Shown here: in pieces, positions 1 through 11,430 of the stretch
Position numbering within the stretch: the first letter of the stretch is position 1
Layout of the letters: every line of letters starts with the position of its first letter
From: Echria macrotheca
Taxonomy: Eukaryota > Ascomycota > Sordariomycetes > Sordariales > Schizotheciaceae
Length of the DNA stretch: 64,000 bases
Direction: 5' to 3'
NCBI GenBank assembly: GCA_030411725.1
Contig: MU839831.1
Location: 62,001 to 126,000, forward strand
Translations under genes and position numbers: made by a program
Notes under the pieces: model-generated
The model's database searches: none
Told to the model about the DNA's origin: nothing
The model's input: the letters and a program-made list of their open reading frames with translations, nothing else

Positions 1-13
1 CCTAACGTTTCAG

Positions 14-751
14 GCACTCGAATACGCGGTCAAGCAGGACTTTGATATCATATCCATGTCATGGACGGTCAAGCAGGAGATGGGCGTGGACGAGGACAAC
101 TCAAAAGACATCACGCGGCTCAACGACGCCCTGCGTCAGGCAGTCAACAAGTCCCTCGTCTTCTGTTCTGCGCCGGACACTGGCGACATCAGCCCGGAGG
201 AGCTCGGCTCGTACTATCCCGTCGGGTCCGGGATCAAGGAGCTGTTCCGCATCGGGGCGGCCAAGGCGGACGGGCAAGCGTGGCCGCAGGCGGGCGGGCG
301 CAACATTGTCGAGTACATCCTGCCGGGACACGACGTGCGGGAGAAGAAGGGCGAGGAGGTTGTGCAGAACGACAAGACGCTCAAATCGGGGTCGTCGATC
401 GCGACGGCGCTGGCGGCGGGGCTGGCGGCGCTGATGATCCACGTGGTACGCATGGCGGCCATGCACACGTACGAGCTGAAGAAGGACAAGTCGAACGAGG
501 CGAACATCATCAAGCTGCACTCGCTCAGCAGCATCAGGTCGCACGCGACGATGCGCAAGACGTTCAACAACATGACGCGCAGCAAGACGTACGTGCACGT
601 GTGGAACCACTTCAACCAGAACGGTATCGACCTCCGGACGGCCAACGAAGTCGAGGATCCCACGGCCGAGAAGTGGCGGATCATCGCCGAGCTGGCGCGC
701 GATATCGTGTCGTCCAAGAACATTAACGATCCAAAGTCCGCTGGGGCCTGA
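14..751 (+). CDS. Intracellular subtilase-like (S8) protein, 3' part only
   Basis: This is the C-terminal part of a peptidase S8 (subtilisin-fold) protein; the gene continues left of the window. The first bases read as an intron end (CTAAC branch site at 2-6, acceptor CAG at 11-13), so the last exon probably starts at 14. Visible subtilase landmarks are the strand DIISMSW, the segment NIVEYILPGHDV that precedes the nucleophile, and the Ser motif GSSIATALAAG, which matches the family G-[ST]-S-x-A pattern. Where subtilases usually carry the oxyanion-hole Asn (AAGN), this protein reads CSAPDTGD, so that Asn appears replaced. A charged tail of about 100 residues follows the catalytic fold. No secretion signal can be judged because the N-terminus is missing. 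Large intracellular fungal subtilases of this kind are common, but substrate and activity are unknown. Confidence 0.75.
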   Translation, partial: ALEYAVKQDFDIISMSWTVKQEMGVDEDNSKDITRLNDALRQAVNKSLVFCSAPDTGDISPEELGSYYPVGSGIKELFRIGAAKADGQAWPQAGGRNIVEYILPGHDVREKKGEEVVQNDKTLKSGSSIATALAAGLAALMIHVVRMAAMHTYELKKDKSNEANIIKLHSLSSIRSHATMRKTFNNMTRSKTYVHVWNHFNQNGIDLRTANEVEDPTAEKWRIIAELARDIVSSKNINDPKSAGA

Positions 752-1669
752 GCCACCTACGGGTTGTGTTCTTCAGTGGGAATGTAGGTATGCTCACGGT
801 CGGGAATGAAGGAACCGGCATTGCGGACCCGGTTTGTCGTGTGAGGCCGCTGGATATTGGTGTTGTGGTGATAACTGTGGGTCGAATCGGTACGGCGCGC
901 ACGGCGGTCGAGACCCGCGCGGGATCATGATCGGGTGGCGTGGCGCATGTGTGTAAAATCCGGGGGTCGAACGATCGGGAATCGACGACGTCGATGGATT
1001 CGGGAGCATAAACTGAGCCCGGGAGGCTGAGTCGTAGTGGTAGAGTAGAGGAGCGAGTGAGTGAGTAATGCATCAGTCAGGCCACGGGGGTTTCTATACC
1101 ATTCCTTCAATGCAAAATTTTCTTCAAGAGTCGACCACGACGATGCGCTCAATTGACGATCGCCAGTGTCGTCATCGTTTTAGCGGGATCGGGATCAGGC
1201 ACGTGGGCGGCTACTCTACAATGAAACGGCGCTGGTGGCTTGTCCGGGGTGCCGAGCTGCTTTCCCAACTGGGATGGATCGCTGTCGCCGTCGCTGCACT
1301 GCCAAAATGCCAAACTCTGCCAACAGCAACAAGCGAAGCGAAGGAAAAAAAAAGAGTTCAGATGCCGCTGCTGCTGTGGGGCACACGCTGAAATCTGGGT
1401 GGAAGGCCAATTTCAAAGATTGCGCTCTCGACCATGCGATCCACCGCGGCGTCGAGGGGAGGATGGATCGAGGACGAGACTGAGCCCACTCTGAGAGGGA
1501 TCGCTTGGCGTCGTCTTGGCTAGCGCTCGCGACGTTATTTAACCAAACGCGCCGCTGTTCGAATTACCTAGCTGGAAATTCGGTGGTTTGACATTTTGTT
1601 TCCTTGACATTCGTTTCCAGCCGATTATTAGAGATTTGATCGCATTGTATTTGACGACACATCATCGAG
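752..1669. other. Intergenic region, no gene seen
   Basis: This stretch separates the subtilase 3' end from the RTA1-like gene. Short open frames exist on both strands but show no family motifs or splice-linked continuation. The right part should hold the RTA1-like promoter; I see no clear TATA box. Confidence 0.6.
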
Positions 1670-2640
1670 ATGAGTTCACCAACAGGGCCTCCACCAGGGG
1701 TTGTGACAGGTACGTTTTGTTTTCTTCTTCGATCTCAATTGCCGATAAACAGAAGTACGGAATACTGATACGACGAACAGGTAGCCCGCGTAGCGGAGGT
1801 TATGTCGACCCCAACTGGCCGTTCCCCGGCGGACCCAACGACGCGCCCGTCATCATCTACGGCTACACGCCCTCGTTCGCGCTCGCGCTGCTAGCCGACA
1901 TCATCTTCCTCCTCTTCTTCGTCGTACACAGCTGGCAGGTGGTGCGGCACCGGTCGTGGTACTTCGTGACCTTCTCGGTCGGCCTGCTGTTCGAGATCGT
2001 CGGGTACATCGCCCGCACCATGTCGGCCAAGGTTAACCCGTACAACCTCATCTACTTCATCCTGCAGTACTTTTTCATCGTCACCGCGCCCGTCTTCCTC
2101 GCCGCCGGCATCTACGCCGTCCTCTCGGCCCTGATCCACCGGCTCGGGAGGGAATACTCGATCCTGCCGCCGCGGACCATCCTCTGGATCTTTGTCACGT
2201 CCGACGTCATCGCCACCATCACCCAGATCACGGGCGCCGCGCTGATCGGCGTGCGCCAGAAGAAGCGCGAGGACCCGACCACGGCCAACAATATCCTCCT
2301 GGGCGGCCTGGCGTACCAGGTCTTTGCCATCGGCATCTTTATCATCCTCACCGGCGCGTTCGTCTTCCGCGCCCGCGCCAAGATCGCAAAGGCGGGCTTG
2401 ACGGCCTTCGTCGCTGCCTTTTCGGCCGCCACGCTGCTCATCTATCTGCGTACGTGCTTCCGGTTGGCCGAGACGGCCGAGGGGCTGGGTGGGCATCTGA
2501 GCACCAAGGAGGTTTTCTTTGGCGTGCTCGAGTTCGCGCCTGTCGTGTTGGCGGTTTTGTTGTTGACTATTTGGCATCCCGGGCGGTGTGTGGGCAGCAG
2601 GATTTCGGGTGATAAGTTGCAAGAGGAGCAAAGCGCATGA
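1670..2640 (+). CDS. RTA1-like seven-transmembrane protein
   Basis: The product is a 299-residue integral membrane protein of the fungal RTA1/RTM1/RSB1 family, which includes lipid-translocating exporters and stress-resistance proteins at the plasma membrane. Exons are 1670-1709 and 1781-2640. The 71-nt intron has donor GTACGT, acceptor AACAG and a CTGAT branch-like site, and the frame is kept (Gly split G|GT). Seven hydrophobic segments are visible, beginning around FALALLADIIFLLFFVV and ending around VVLAVLLLTIW. The family signature near TM6-TM7 is present as YLRTCFRLAE followed by a Glu-containing loop. The length is typical. The ATG was chosen because it is the only Met that joins in frame across the intron. 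The substrate cannot be inferred. Confidence 0.9.
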
Positions 2641-3113
2641 TCTGGTTTTTCTTTTGTCTGGTTTGCATACACCCTGATATATCCCTCTAGAGTAATATAG
2701 CATGTTGTTTTTTTTTATCTATAAATACACGTACCCTGTACATATACCTAACACACCCCTTGCTTTTTCATGGGAATCCGGGTTAGTCCACAAATCAACT
2801 CGACGTACTCTCACTTCTGAAAAACTGGGTAAGGATGCTTGGTTGTGTGAAGAGGAGAAGTGCCCTGATGGTTGGCTAAATACAGGTGCCCTGGGTCCTT
2901 GCGCGCATTCCACCTGCTCTGGGTGCTCTTGCCTGGCCTAACACTTCCTAGATTATAAGCGTTTCGTCAACTAACGATCGCCAGGCTGACGAGTCATGGG
3001 TTAAGTAGATGGCACTACATTATGGTATTATTCGCTATCATCGCGCATAGGGTAAAGACATATTGACAATGCTGGACAACAACGCCCCAAACACAACAAC
3101 TCCCAATGCCCGC
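2641..3113. other. Convergent intergenic region
   Basis: This is the shared 3' region of the rightward RTA1-like gene and the leftward rhodanese gene. It has moderately AT-rich stretches (around 2690-2760) and no supportable gene. Confidence 0.6.
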
Positions 3114-4085
3114 CTAGAGCTCCATGTCGTAGTACTGGCTCCACTCCTGCGCCGACCCGTCATACATGACAACATTCTCGAACCCAAGAATGCGCGTCAA
3201 CACAAAGTACCAAGTAGACGCATACCCGCCGACGCCGCAGTACACGATAATCTGGCCGTAGCTGCGGCTGACCCCATACCCAACCCCGCCGCGCAACATG
3301 GCCAGCAGCTCCAGTTGGCTCTTCCAGCTCCCGTCGGCGTTCCACACGTGCTTGGCCGGCAGGTTGACAGCCGAGGGGATGTGGCCGGGCTTGAGCGCCC
3401 ACTCCTCCATGACGCTGCCGTTGTAGACGGCCTCGTCGCGGCCGTCAATCAGAAAAATACCCTTGTTCTTCTTGTTGATGTTGGCGGCCACGTACGTCCG
3501 GTTGACCAGGAACGAGCGGTCCTCGGTCGCCGTGAAGGTGCGCGGGGCCGGCACGGGCACGTCGAGGGTCGTGGGGAGACCCTCGGCCGTCCAGGCGGGG
3601 AAGCCGCCGTCGAGCACGGCGACGCGGCCCTCGCTGATGCCGGCGTACTTGAGCGTCGTGGCCACGCGCGGCGATGCCGCCTGCGGGAAGGCGGGCACGC
3701 CCACGCCGTTGACCAGCACGATCTTGGACGCCGGGGACGGGTTGCTCACGCCCGCGGCGCCGAGGGCGGCCCACACTTCGGCCGAGGGGGGCATCTCGAG
3801 CAGGAGATCGCCGGGTCCCATGACGCTCCAGGCCGAGATGGGTTCGAACGGCAGCGAGACGGAGCCGGGGATGTGCGAGGCCGCGTACTCGTCTGCCGAA
3901 CGGAGGTCGATCACGGTCAGGTCGAGGTGGGACGCGCACTTGGACAGCCACCAGGGGGAGACGGTGTCGCCGAAGATGTAGCACACCAGCGGCGTGATGG
4001 TGCGCGGGGCGACGTCGGCCGGGGCCGCTGAGGCCGTCGCGGCGGCCAGGAGCCCGGCGAGGAGGGCGGCCGACGAGCAAATCAT
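3114..4085 (-). CDS. Tandem-domain rhodanese (thiosulfate/3-mercaptopyruvate sulfurtransferase) with signal peptide
   Basis: This single-exon gene encodes 323 residues with two rhodanese modules. The N-terminal module (about 45-165) carries DLRSADEYAASHIPGS but no active-site Cys. The C-terminal module (about 190-320) carries DGRDEAVYNGS and the active-site loop CGVGGYAS, with Cys near residue 283. The family transfers sulfane sulfur from thiosulfate or mercaptopyruvate. I chose the internal ATG at 4085, not the upstream in-frame ATG at 4127, because it puts a hydrophobic leader (MICSSAALLAGLLAAATASA) at the N-terminus. NRT and NGS sequons fit passage through the secretory route, which is unusual because most family members are cytosolic or mitochondrial. 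A mitochondrial leader is the alternative reading. Confidence 0.88.
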   Translation of the reverse strand: MICSSAALLAGLLAAATASAAPADVAPRTITPLVCYIFGDTVSPWWLSKCASHLDLTVIDLRSADEYAASHIPGSVSLPFEPISAWSVMGPGDLLLEMPPSAEVWAALGAAGVSNPSPASKIVLVNGVGVPAFPQAASPRVATTLKYAGISEGRVAVLDGGFPAWTAEGLPTTLDVPVPAPRTFTATEDRSFLVNRTYVAANINKKNKGIFLIDGRDEAVYNGSVMEEWALKPGHIPSAVNLPAKHVWNADGSWKSQLELLAMLRGGVGYGVSRSYGQIIVYCGVGGYASTWYFVLTRILGFENVVMYDGSAQEWSQYYDMEL

Positions 4086-5902
4086 TTTGTTTTGTTGATT
4101 GGTGCTGTTTCCGAAAAGGGGGTTCAAACAAACGAGTGGACGGGGGCAGCTGGAGTAAAAACTGCCGGAGAGAAAACGAAAACGAAGGTGGATGGGATGG
4201 ACGGGTGGAAGCGAAGTTCAGCACACCACCTGCATGTGGCACGGCACAACACGGGTATTTAACAATGATGCATGCCTGCTGGTGGGCCGTCGTATGTTGT
4301 AGCGAAAGGATTCCGCTTCGGCGTCCATTCAAAGCATTCGACGTCGCCGACGGCCACGTGTGGGTGATGGAGCCCGGACAGGGTTGTATTTACTTGGAAT
4401 AGGGGTTAGGCGTTCCCAGGCATTTGGGCTATGCAGTACCATCGCCTGTTCCAAACATGGAAATAAACAATCTATAGGCGGTGTTCAGGGTGCACGAGCA
4501 ATGCAATTATTGACTCTAGCTCTGGCGTCCCAAAAGTCAAGACTCGGTGGTTGGCCTTGGCTGTCCAGGAGGGAAGCTTGGCGCCAGCTCCAGCAGGCCA
4601 CTTTTGCCCCGCAGAAGGGTTTTGGACTCTTGGCTCTGCAGGGTTCTTGCCTCTGGGGAAGTTGATGTCGTGACCGACGAGTCATGGATGGCTGGAGTTA
4701 TGATCTTGGGGAAAAGGGGGCAGGCTCCATTTGCTGATGGGACGGTGGCAGCTGGCCAGCTGAAGTCGTACACGAGCGACAGTTTTGGGGTTTTTGTTGT
4801 TGAAAGGGGTTGTGGCGGGTTGGCATTATATATGTACTGTGTAAGTTGAAGAAGGGAAACCCCCGTTGGAGGAAGACTCAGGACCGAGATGGGTTCATAT
4901 TGCGCAAGCACCTACCTTGTTGTAAGTTAAATAGTCCTCATGCATTAAGACACACGGCCGATACAAGATCCCATGGATTCGTCTCCCTTGAACCACCGAA
5001 CGGTCCTCGCCGTCAACTTGCATCCATTTTCCCGTCTCATCACACCGAGACGCGGACATCATGAGTTTTTCATGATCCGTCTGGTTGTTAGTGCATCTAA
5101 AGTCGCTTGGCAGCTCCAGAACCGCGCGTCATTTGGGGCCAATGCGTCGACGTCCATCTTACCGGCTGTCGACCACCTCACCGGCTGTCGACAAGCGGCC
5201 TTGGCCTTCTTGGCTGTCTTTTATCTCGATGCGAAAGCGAGAAATCTAGCCACCAGCCGCAGTCGATGTCTTGTTTGGGAATATTCTTACGTTGCACAAG
5301 GCTTGGGATTCCGGAATTCTCCTAGGAAGTTTGTTAGTCCCAGCCCACGGACGCCACAGCCGTATAAAGATATGTCCTCCTTTGCTTCTGCTAGTCTGCG
5401 CACGGAAATTTTAAGAGTCCCCTGCTACATCCCTTGCTACAAGATAGCACTTACACCGGCACGGTGAGTGACTGCCGACATGGAGGACGCTCGGATTCAC
5501 ACCGGCGTCCGTGCAGTGCTGCCTCGCTTGACTCTCTGCCGTTGTCGATGCGTTGCGGCGCCATGGAGAGTCGCGGTGCCGTAGACGTCTACACCGGCAA
5601 CTGGGCAATGTCTCCTCCCATCGGACGCTAGCTTCAGCAGCTGGGTCTCGACCGTCCGATCTTAGGAAGTCGTGTCCAGGGACGGACCTCGAACCTGGGT
5701 CCAGCCCAGACGCCACCTTGGCGACGTCTCCCCCCATCGCTTCATAACAAGCGTCGAACCCGCCCATCTGGGTCGGTGTTCGTCCTAGCTTCTGCTCAGT
5801 GCTCGTTGATCTCCTCTCATGTTCTTTCCAGAGAACATCCGGGCCTCCCCTCGTCGTCCCAGTCTGCCGTCGACAACAACTTAGACTTGAGACCGATACA
5901 TC
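4086..5902. other. Divergent intergenic region, no gene seen
   Basis: A 1.8-kb stretch lies between the leftward rhodanese gene and the rightward rhodopsin-like gene. Open frames here are short, unspliced and without motifs. A 13-bp direct repeat (ACCGGCTGTCGAC) occurs at 5161-5173 and 5180-5192. It presumably contains both promoters and the 5' leader of the 7TM gene. Confidence 0.55.
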
Positions 5903-7224
5903 ATGGCGTCGGAACCGGCTCCCTTCGTGGAGCCTTACCCAGGTTTTTCGGAGGAGAACAAGGGCCCGCTGATCCTGACCGTCACGTCGGTCCTGACGTC
6001 GGTTGCCTTTGTCTTTGTCACGGGGCGTATCTACAGCCGCATCATCTCAGTCGGCAAGCTCGCTGCTGATGACTACATTGTGATACTCTGTATTGTATGT
6101 TCTTTCAGTTTCCTTGTTGTCTGATAGATTCTAACAGCCGTCAGCTACTCTGTATATGCTATGTCGCTCTCGCTGCCGTGGCTATCTCGTATGGCGGCGG
6201 CCGACACGTCGCGACCCTCGAGCCGTACCAGGTCATGAACGCCGTCTACTACACCGTAGTATCCTTCGTTCCCGGCGTCACGTCCTTCATCATCCCCAAG
6301 TTTGCCGGTGTCATCCTACTCGCACGCCTGCTCAACCCGCGCCGCGTGCACGTGTATATCATGTGGGCCATCTCGATCGTGTACCTGCTGCTTGGCGCCG
6401 GCATGCTGGCCATCAACTTCGGCCAATGCACGCCGGCCGCAGCGCAGTGGGGTGCCGTCGAGGGGACGTGCTGGGACCGGCAGATCACGGTCGATTACGC
6501 ACTCGCTTTGGGCGTATACTCCGTCCTGTTTGATCTGTACCTTGCCATATATCCCACCATTGTGCTGTGGCAGCTACAGATGAACTGGAAGAAGAAGTTG
6601 GCTCTGTCATCGTCATTGGGTTTTGGATACTGGTGTGTTTTTCCTTTTTTCCCCTTTCCCAGGGCCATGTCTTGGCTGCTTAACCTTAAATCTGATCCTT
6701 CGACTAACGACCCCAGCGCCGGTGCCGTCACGATTTACAAGTGCACCACGCTGCCGGGGCTGCTCCACCTGCAGGACTTCACCTATGCCGTCGACGATGT
6801 CGTTTTATGGACAAAGTGAGCCTCTTATCCCGGATCACATATTCTAATCTAATCATGACGCAGCATCGAAGCAAACTGCGTCCTCATCGGCACATGCATC
6901 CCGACCCTCTTCCCCCTCGTCAAGAAGCTCTTCGGCTCCACGGCGCTGGGCGGCAGCACTCCAGGCTACAGCTCCTCGCGGAAAAAGACGGGCGGGCAAG
7001 ACGGCCCAGTGGTGACCATCGGGTCTTACCCAACCAACGGCAACAAGAAGCGGCGCGGCAAGTCCAGGTCGCTGTCGCAGTTCGACACGGTCGTGGGCGA
7101 AGGCGATGACGGCAAGTACATCATCCTCGAGGAGCGGTCGTTCCACGCCAGCACGGCAGAGCTGCGGCCCGAGGATGCGTCTGAGATGGAGCGCGTTAAG
7201 GCGACGAAGCAGAGCGGGTGGTAG
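5903..7224 (+). CDS. Fungal rhodopsin-like (PTH11-type) integral membrane protein
   Basis: Four exons (5903-6094, 6145-6632, 6717-6815, 6864-7224) give 379 residues. All three introns have GT-AG ends, and the first two have CTAAC branch sites. The N-terminal half holds about seven hydrophobic helices, beginning with LILTVTSVLTSVAFVFVTGR. Family marks are the short DDYIVILC stretch after TM1 and the NIEANCVLIGTCIPTL segment in the last helix. This matches the fungal rhodopsin-like domain proteins related to PTH11-type receptors. The polar tail contains the basic cluster KKRRGKSRSLSQF, a plausible cytosolic regulatory segment. No retinal-binding Lys can be claimed. The exact signal and partner are unknown. 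Confidence 0.87.
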
Positions 7225-7809
7225 GCTTGGAATTGTATGTAATGATGGTGCGAAATTTCAGGATACAAAGCAAGTGTATTACTATGGAGCGCTCTTTTGA
7301 TGATCAGAATCGCTGTGGGAGCTCGTACATGAGATTCTGTGTTGCCAAAAAAAAAAAAAAGAAAAAAAAAAAAAAAGGAAATTGGAAGGGGGACGCTAGC
7401 AGCTAGCGTTCGACAACCAACAACAGCAGCTGACAAACAAGCCTGGCTCATACCCCGAAAACAGGCCACTGTCTCTTGGCTGGGCTGATGTCCACAGGTC
7501 CACAGCCACACGATTCTCCAGCTGATGAGTGGAAGTTGTGGAGCAGCTCAGCAGGCTTGACCTGTTGGAACCTCACATTTTAGCTTGCCCTCCCTAGATC
7601 GGCGCTCTCCATGATCCATCCCATTCTGACCGCTGCTAGCGTAATTCAGTGAAAGAGAAGTGGCTGCTTATCTCTAAAAAAAAAAGACACGGCTACATAT
7701 CATTATTTATGTTATGGAGAGCGCCAGACTTATGCCCTCGACATCCCTAGTGTTCCGGCCTCCTGCTTTCTCAGGATAGAAGCTGTAGGAAGCGTTCTGT
7801 AAGTCTTTG
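7225..7809. other. Convergent intergenic region with A-rich tract
   Basis: This is the 3' region shared with the leftward NACHT gene. Besides the poly(A) tract noted separately, no gene or RNA structure is evident. Confidence 0.55.
7347..7376. repeat. Poly(A) homopolymer tract
   Basis: Fourteen A, one G and fifteen A in a row. It is a simple sequence tract just downstream of the rhodopsin-like gene. Length may be unreliable in the assembly. Confidence 0.9.
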
Positions 7810-10751
7810 CTACCTAGTGGGAGTTTGGTGGGGATTCCGCCGTGTTGTTTGCGCCCTCTGCAACAGGCGCAAAACCTTGTCAAAGTAGTCCCCGTTGAGG
7901 TTAACTGCATTCTGCTCCTTCCATATCTCTTCCAACCGCTCCCGTTTCTCTCGCAGCTCCTGCAGCAGCTCTCCCTCACTCGGCTCCTTTTCCTCCGCCC
8001 GCCTCTGCGGATGCATCCGCCTCCGCATATACGTACGCTCCCCCACCTGCCGCAGCTCCTCCAGCTCCCGCTGCTGCTTCCTCCACTCCCACTCCCCAGT
8101 CAACTGTTCCAATACCGACCATGAAGAAGATAGCTTCCACGACACATGGTGAGATTTGTGTCGGTAAGCTTTTCGCCCAGGAGAGTCTCCCTTATCAAGC
8201 AAGAAGTTCAGTAGCTCCCAACGTTGAGCTGTAGAGAGCGGCCGGATATTAGAATCTTCATCAATGGGCATCCACCGTGGCGAGGTATCCTCATCAGGTC
8301 CATATATAGCCCCCTCAAGCAAAGAAATCCGCTTACGGCGTCTTATTTGGTGGAGCAATTCTGGATGCAATGAAACCTTTGCCTTCACATATGGTAAGAT
8401 GGCAAATCGCGCGGCCAGCTCGACGAAACAGGTTTCAGCTTCGTGATCCAGACCCTTGTATCTGATCTTGTCGAGCCTAGATATCCAGTGCTTAGCAGCA
8501 AAAGCAGTAGGATTCTTGTGTTGGGATACTCCAGCAAGGCGGCTGAGGATGCTGTTTAACTCATCTAGTGCGGCTACCAAATGAGGGACCACCTCTGGTC
8601 TATCCGCCACATTGCTGGCAGCAGTCAAGATTCGATCGATGGCAGCCCAAGCGTAAGTTCCCTCACTTAGGTTGATGTTCGGCAAGGTGAGGGTATTGGC
8701 GGCTTTCAATAAGGCTAATGACGGATCGTACTCTGGAGGGGTTTTGGATTGTATCTGGTTCCATATTTCGGGTCCTAGGATCCAATCTTTCGCGCTGCGG
8801 TGTAAAAACTCAATAGATCCGGATGCGGAAATCTCGAGAATACCCCTTGTATGCATGTCTAGCTTTCTTCGCAAGATTGGTGTGATGCCTTTTTTGACCT
8901 TGTCGTCGTCTCCAGCGGGAATACCGCCTTCTTCCATTAGCCAGAGTAGCTTGACGTCGAGATTTATAAGGTTGAGGGCTGCGACTTTTGCCTGGAAAAG
9001 TCGAGACGATGTTTCAATCCATTCCGGTTCGATTGAGTTCCATATCTTGGTGAATAACTTAGACATGTCTGGTGGGATACTCCTCACGAAGCTCTGTGTC
9101 TCCGCAAAAGCTTTGCCTGCTGCCAAGGACTGAAGAACAGATCGCACGACAACTGCGACCCATAAGAAGATGCCCTCAGCCCCCCTTGCAATATCAGTGA
9201 TGAGGCTCTGGGTGGTGCTATCAACCCTTTTCCATTCCACAAACGCCGGATGGCTTTCCAGTTGATCCTTTATGAAGAACAGGATATCGTTGTGAGTAAA
9301 GTCTTGAATAGTGAGACGAGGGTTTTGGCAAAGGGCATCGGCGAATTCAGTCCACGGTCGGCTAGAGACGCAGATTTTGATTTTGTATGCGGTGTTGAGT
9401 AGTTTGATGAAGGAAATCAGTTGCGATCGATCGCCCCTAAACTCGTCCAAGCCATCAATGAATAGAGCGATGCGGAAGTATTTGCCGCTCTCTGCAGCTA
9501 AGCGCGACAGAGCCTTTTCCAACTCTTCCCATGCCCAAGGGGGAGCCGTGAAGTGGTTGTGACCAAGAATTTCGTACATGGCGTATCGTCGTGGTGCAAC
9601 GAGAGGTAAAAGGTCGGGACACTGCTCTAAACACTGGTAGAGCAGTGTTCTCATCATCCCCTCTCGTGATTTTTGTAGTGGGTTGCTCCCGGAATCCCAG
9701 AAATAATAGGCAGCCTGGACCACGTGCAGCCTGTTGGCCCATTCCTTCAGGTGGCTCTCCAGCTGTTTATGACGGGTGATATATCTCATCAGAGTCGACT
9801 TCCCAGAGCCCGCCTTTCCTGTTATCCAGAAGACATCAGAATTTTCGGCCTTCAGCCAGTGAGAAAACCCACAGGCACCGGCTTCTTGACTAAAAACCCA
9901 CTGGTATGTATTGCCGTAGGCCTGCGAAACCATGGTATTGCGGGTGTCCATATCAGCAAAGCTGAGACTGCGTAATATTGCCGTATCGATCCACTGACTG
10001 GAAGTCAAGCACTGCCCCTTCAGGTCCGGCTGCCAGTCGGATGACCAGAGGTCATCAGCTAGCGTCTGTGCTTGCTGCTCTCGGGCTTCCTTCTGGTTCT
10101 CTATACCGGTGAGTTTCCACGCTCTGATGTTGGCGACTTCCTGGATGATATGCTTCTCTGCTTCTCCGAGTCGGCGCGAGATGTCATCCAGCCTCTGGTT
10201 GATCGTGTCGTCTAACTTTCCCATCAATTTGGAATCTTTCCTGTATATCTAAGATTAGATGTGTACCAAATACGGCCTGTTTCATCCGTCAGAGTGGAGA
10301 AAAGATAGTCATACCAGATGGAAATCATTATCGCTATCATCATCTTGGAGCGTACTTGCTCCAATCTTTCCTTAAGAGCCTCGACTTGCCCATCCTTCCA
10401 TAGCCCTCTGGCAGCCACTGCAAAGCTGCTTTTCGCAAAGCTCAACTTGGAGGTGCCTCGAGCCGTTAAACTTTCGACCGTAGACGTTATATCGGCGCCG
10501 ATGCGCTTGCACTCCTGACATAGCTCGAGGACCTCCTGATCGGATTCGTTCGAGACAAAACGTGTTATTTCTTGCTCTATTCGAGTCTGTACTAACGAGA
10601 GATCCTTAGCTATCTGGGATAACCTGACAGTGCGTTCAGAGCGACCGCTTGGTGATTTGTATACTCGGTACCCAGTGGATACTAGAGCGCAAGCAAAGTC
10701 GACAAACGCGACGACCGAAGCACCGACCTGGAAGGCTGTTATTGGATCCAT
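7810..10751 (-). CDS. NACHT-domain STAND receptor (fungal NLR-like), copy 1
   Basis: Two exons (10751-10315 and 10240-7810) joined by a 74-nt GTATGA...ACAG intron encode 955 residues. Residues 1-145 form a helical N-terminal domain starting MDPITAFQVGASVVAFVDFA, of the kind that precedes NACHT in many fungal NLR-like proteins; its subclass cannot be settled by eye. The NACHT NTPase follows: Walker A GKAGSGKST near 287-295 and Walker B ALFIDGLDE near 405. Further on is the IEFLHRSAKDWI segment typical of the post-NACHT region in this group. The C-terminus ends in a charged coiled-coil-like stretch (EELRQVGERTYMRRR). I see no ankyrin, WD40 or TPR repeats. Such proteins are thought to act in non-self recognition and regulated cell death; that role is inference here. 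The start is the first Met of the conserved N-domain. Confidence 0.85.
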
Positions 10752-11430
10752 GGCTTGTAGGACGGGCGGTACGGGCTGGTGCAGTTTTTGGGAGTGTGGT
10801 ACTGGATTTTGGGATACCGTAAGAAACGTGGGTGCCAGTCGAGAATTAAGCAAAAACCGGGTCTATCAGCCTCGGCCATTTCGGGTTCGTGGCGTCCAAT
10901 TACGTCCAGTTCACTGCGAAATCGAAGACCTTGGCGACCCCACTCTGACTAGGTCACTTCAAGGGATTCCAGAGGCCGCCGAGCACCTAAACAGCGTGGT
11001 TGACAGAAAGCCTTGCACCGCCGCAGCACTAGTGATCTAGAGTACGGATCCGTACAGCCACCACCAAGCCGAAGGCTGAAGCCCAAGCCTGGCTACCTGG
11101 CAGGCTTCACTATTGTGATAACCGCAATGATTGGCCAACCAGTGTGGGGCCGCGCAACCGACGGAACTTAAAAGAATCTAGGAGATTCCCGATGTTGAGT
11201 AATGAGAAGACCACCATTGGGTGGCGCCGTCCACCTTGCATCTGAGACGAAAAAGCCCGCCGTTGCGTCCCTGATAAGCGAAGCGCCTTACAACCAACGG
11301 GTAACCCATAATGCCTTCCGTCGGCGTATTCCCATGGAAAGGTCCCCCAGTATTGAAATCAGCAGCATATTGATATATATACGTGATGAATGAATATATA
11401 CATAGAAGTAACCCCCTTCCCGTCAATGAT
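10752..11430. other. Intergenic region between NACHT gene 1 and the GH6 gene
   Basis: It contains the putative promoter of the leftward NACHT gene and the 3' end of the GH6 gene. No supportable gene was found. Confidence 0.55.

Noticed and set aside
1891..2703. 270-codon leftward open frame over the RTA1-like gene
   Set aside because: Antisense shadow of a clear 7TM gene; highly charged composition without a family match.
3063..4031. Long rightward open frame antisense to the rhodanese gene
   Set aside because: Low-complexity composition and exact overlap with a real gene; it is a by-product of GC-rich third codon positions.
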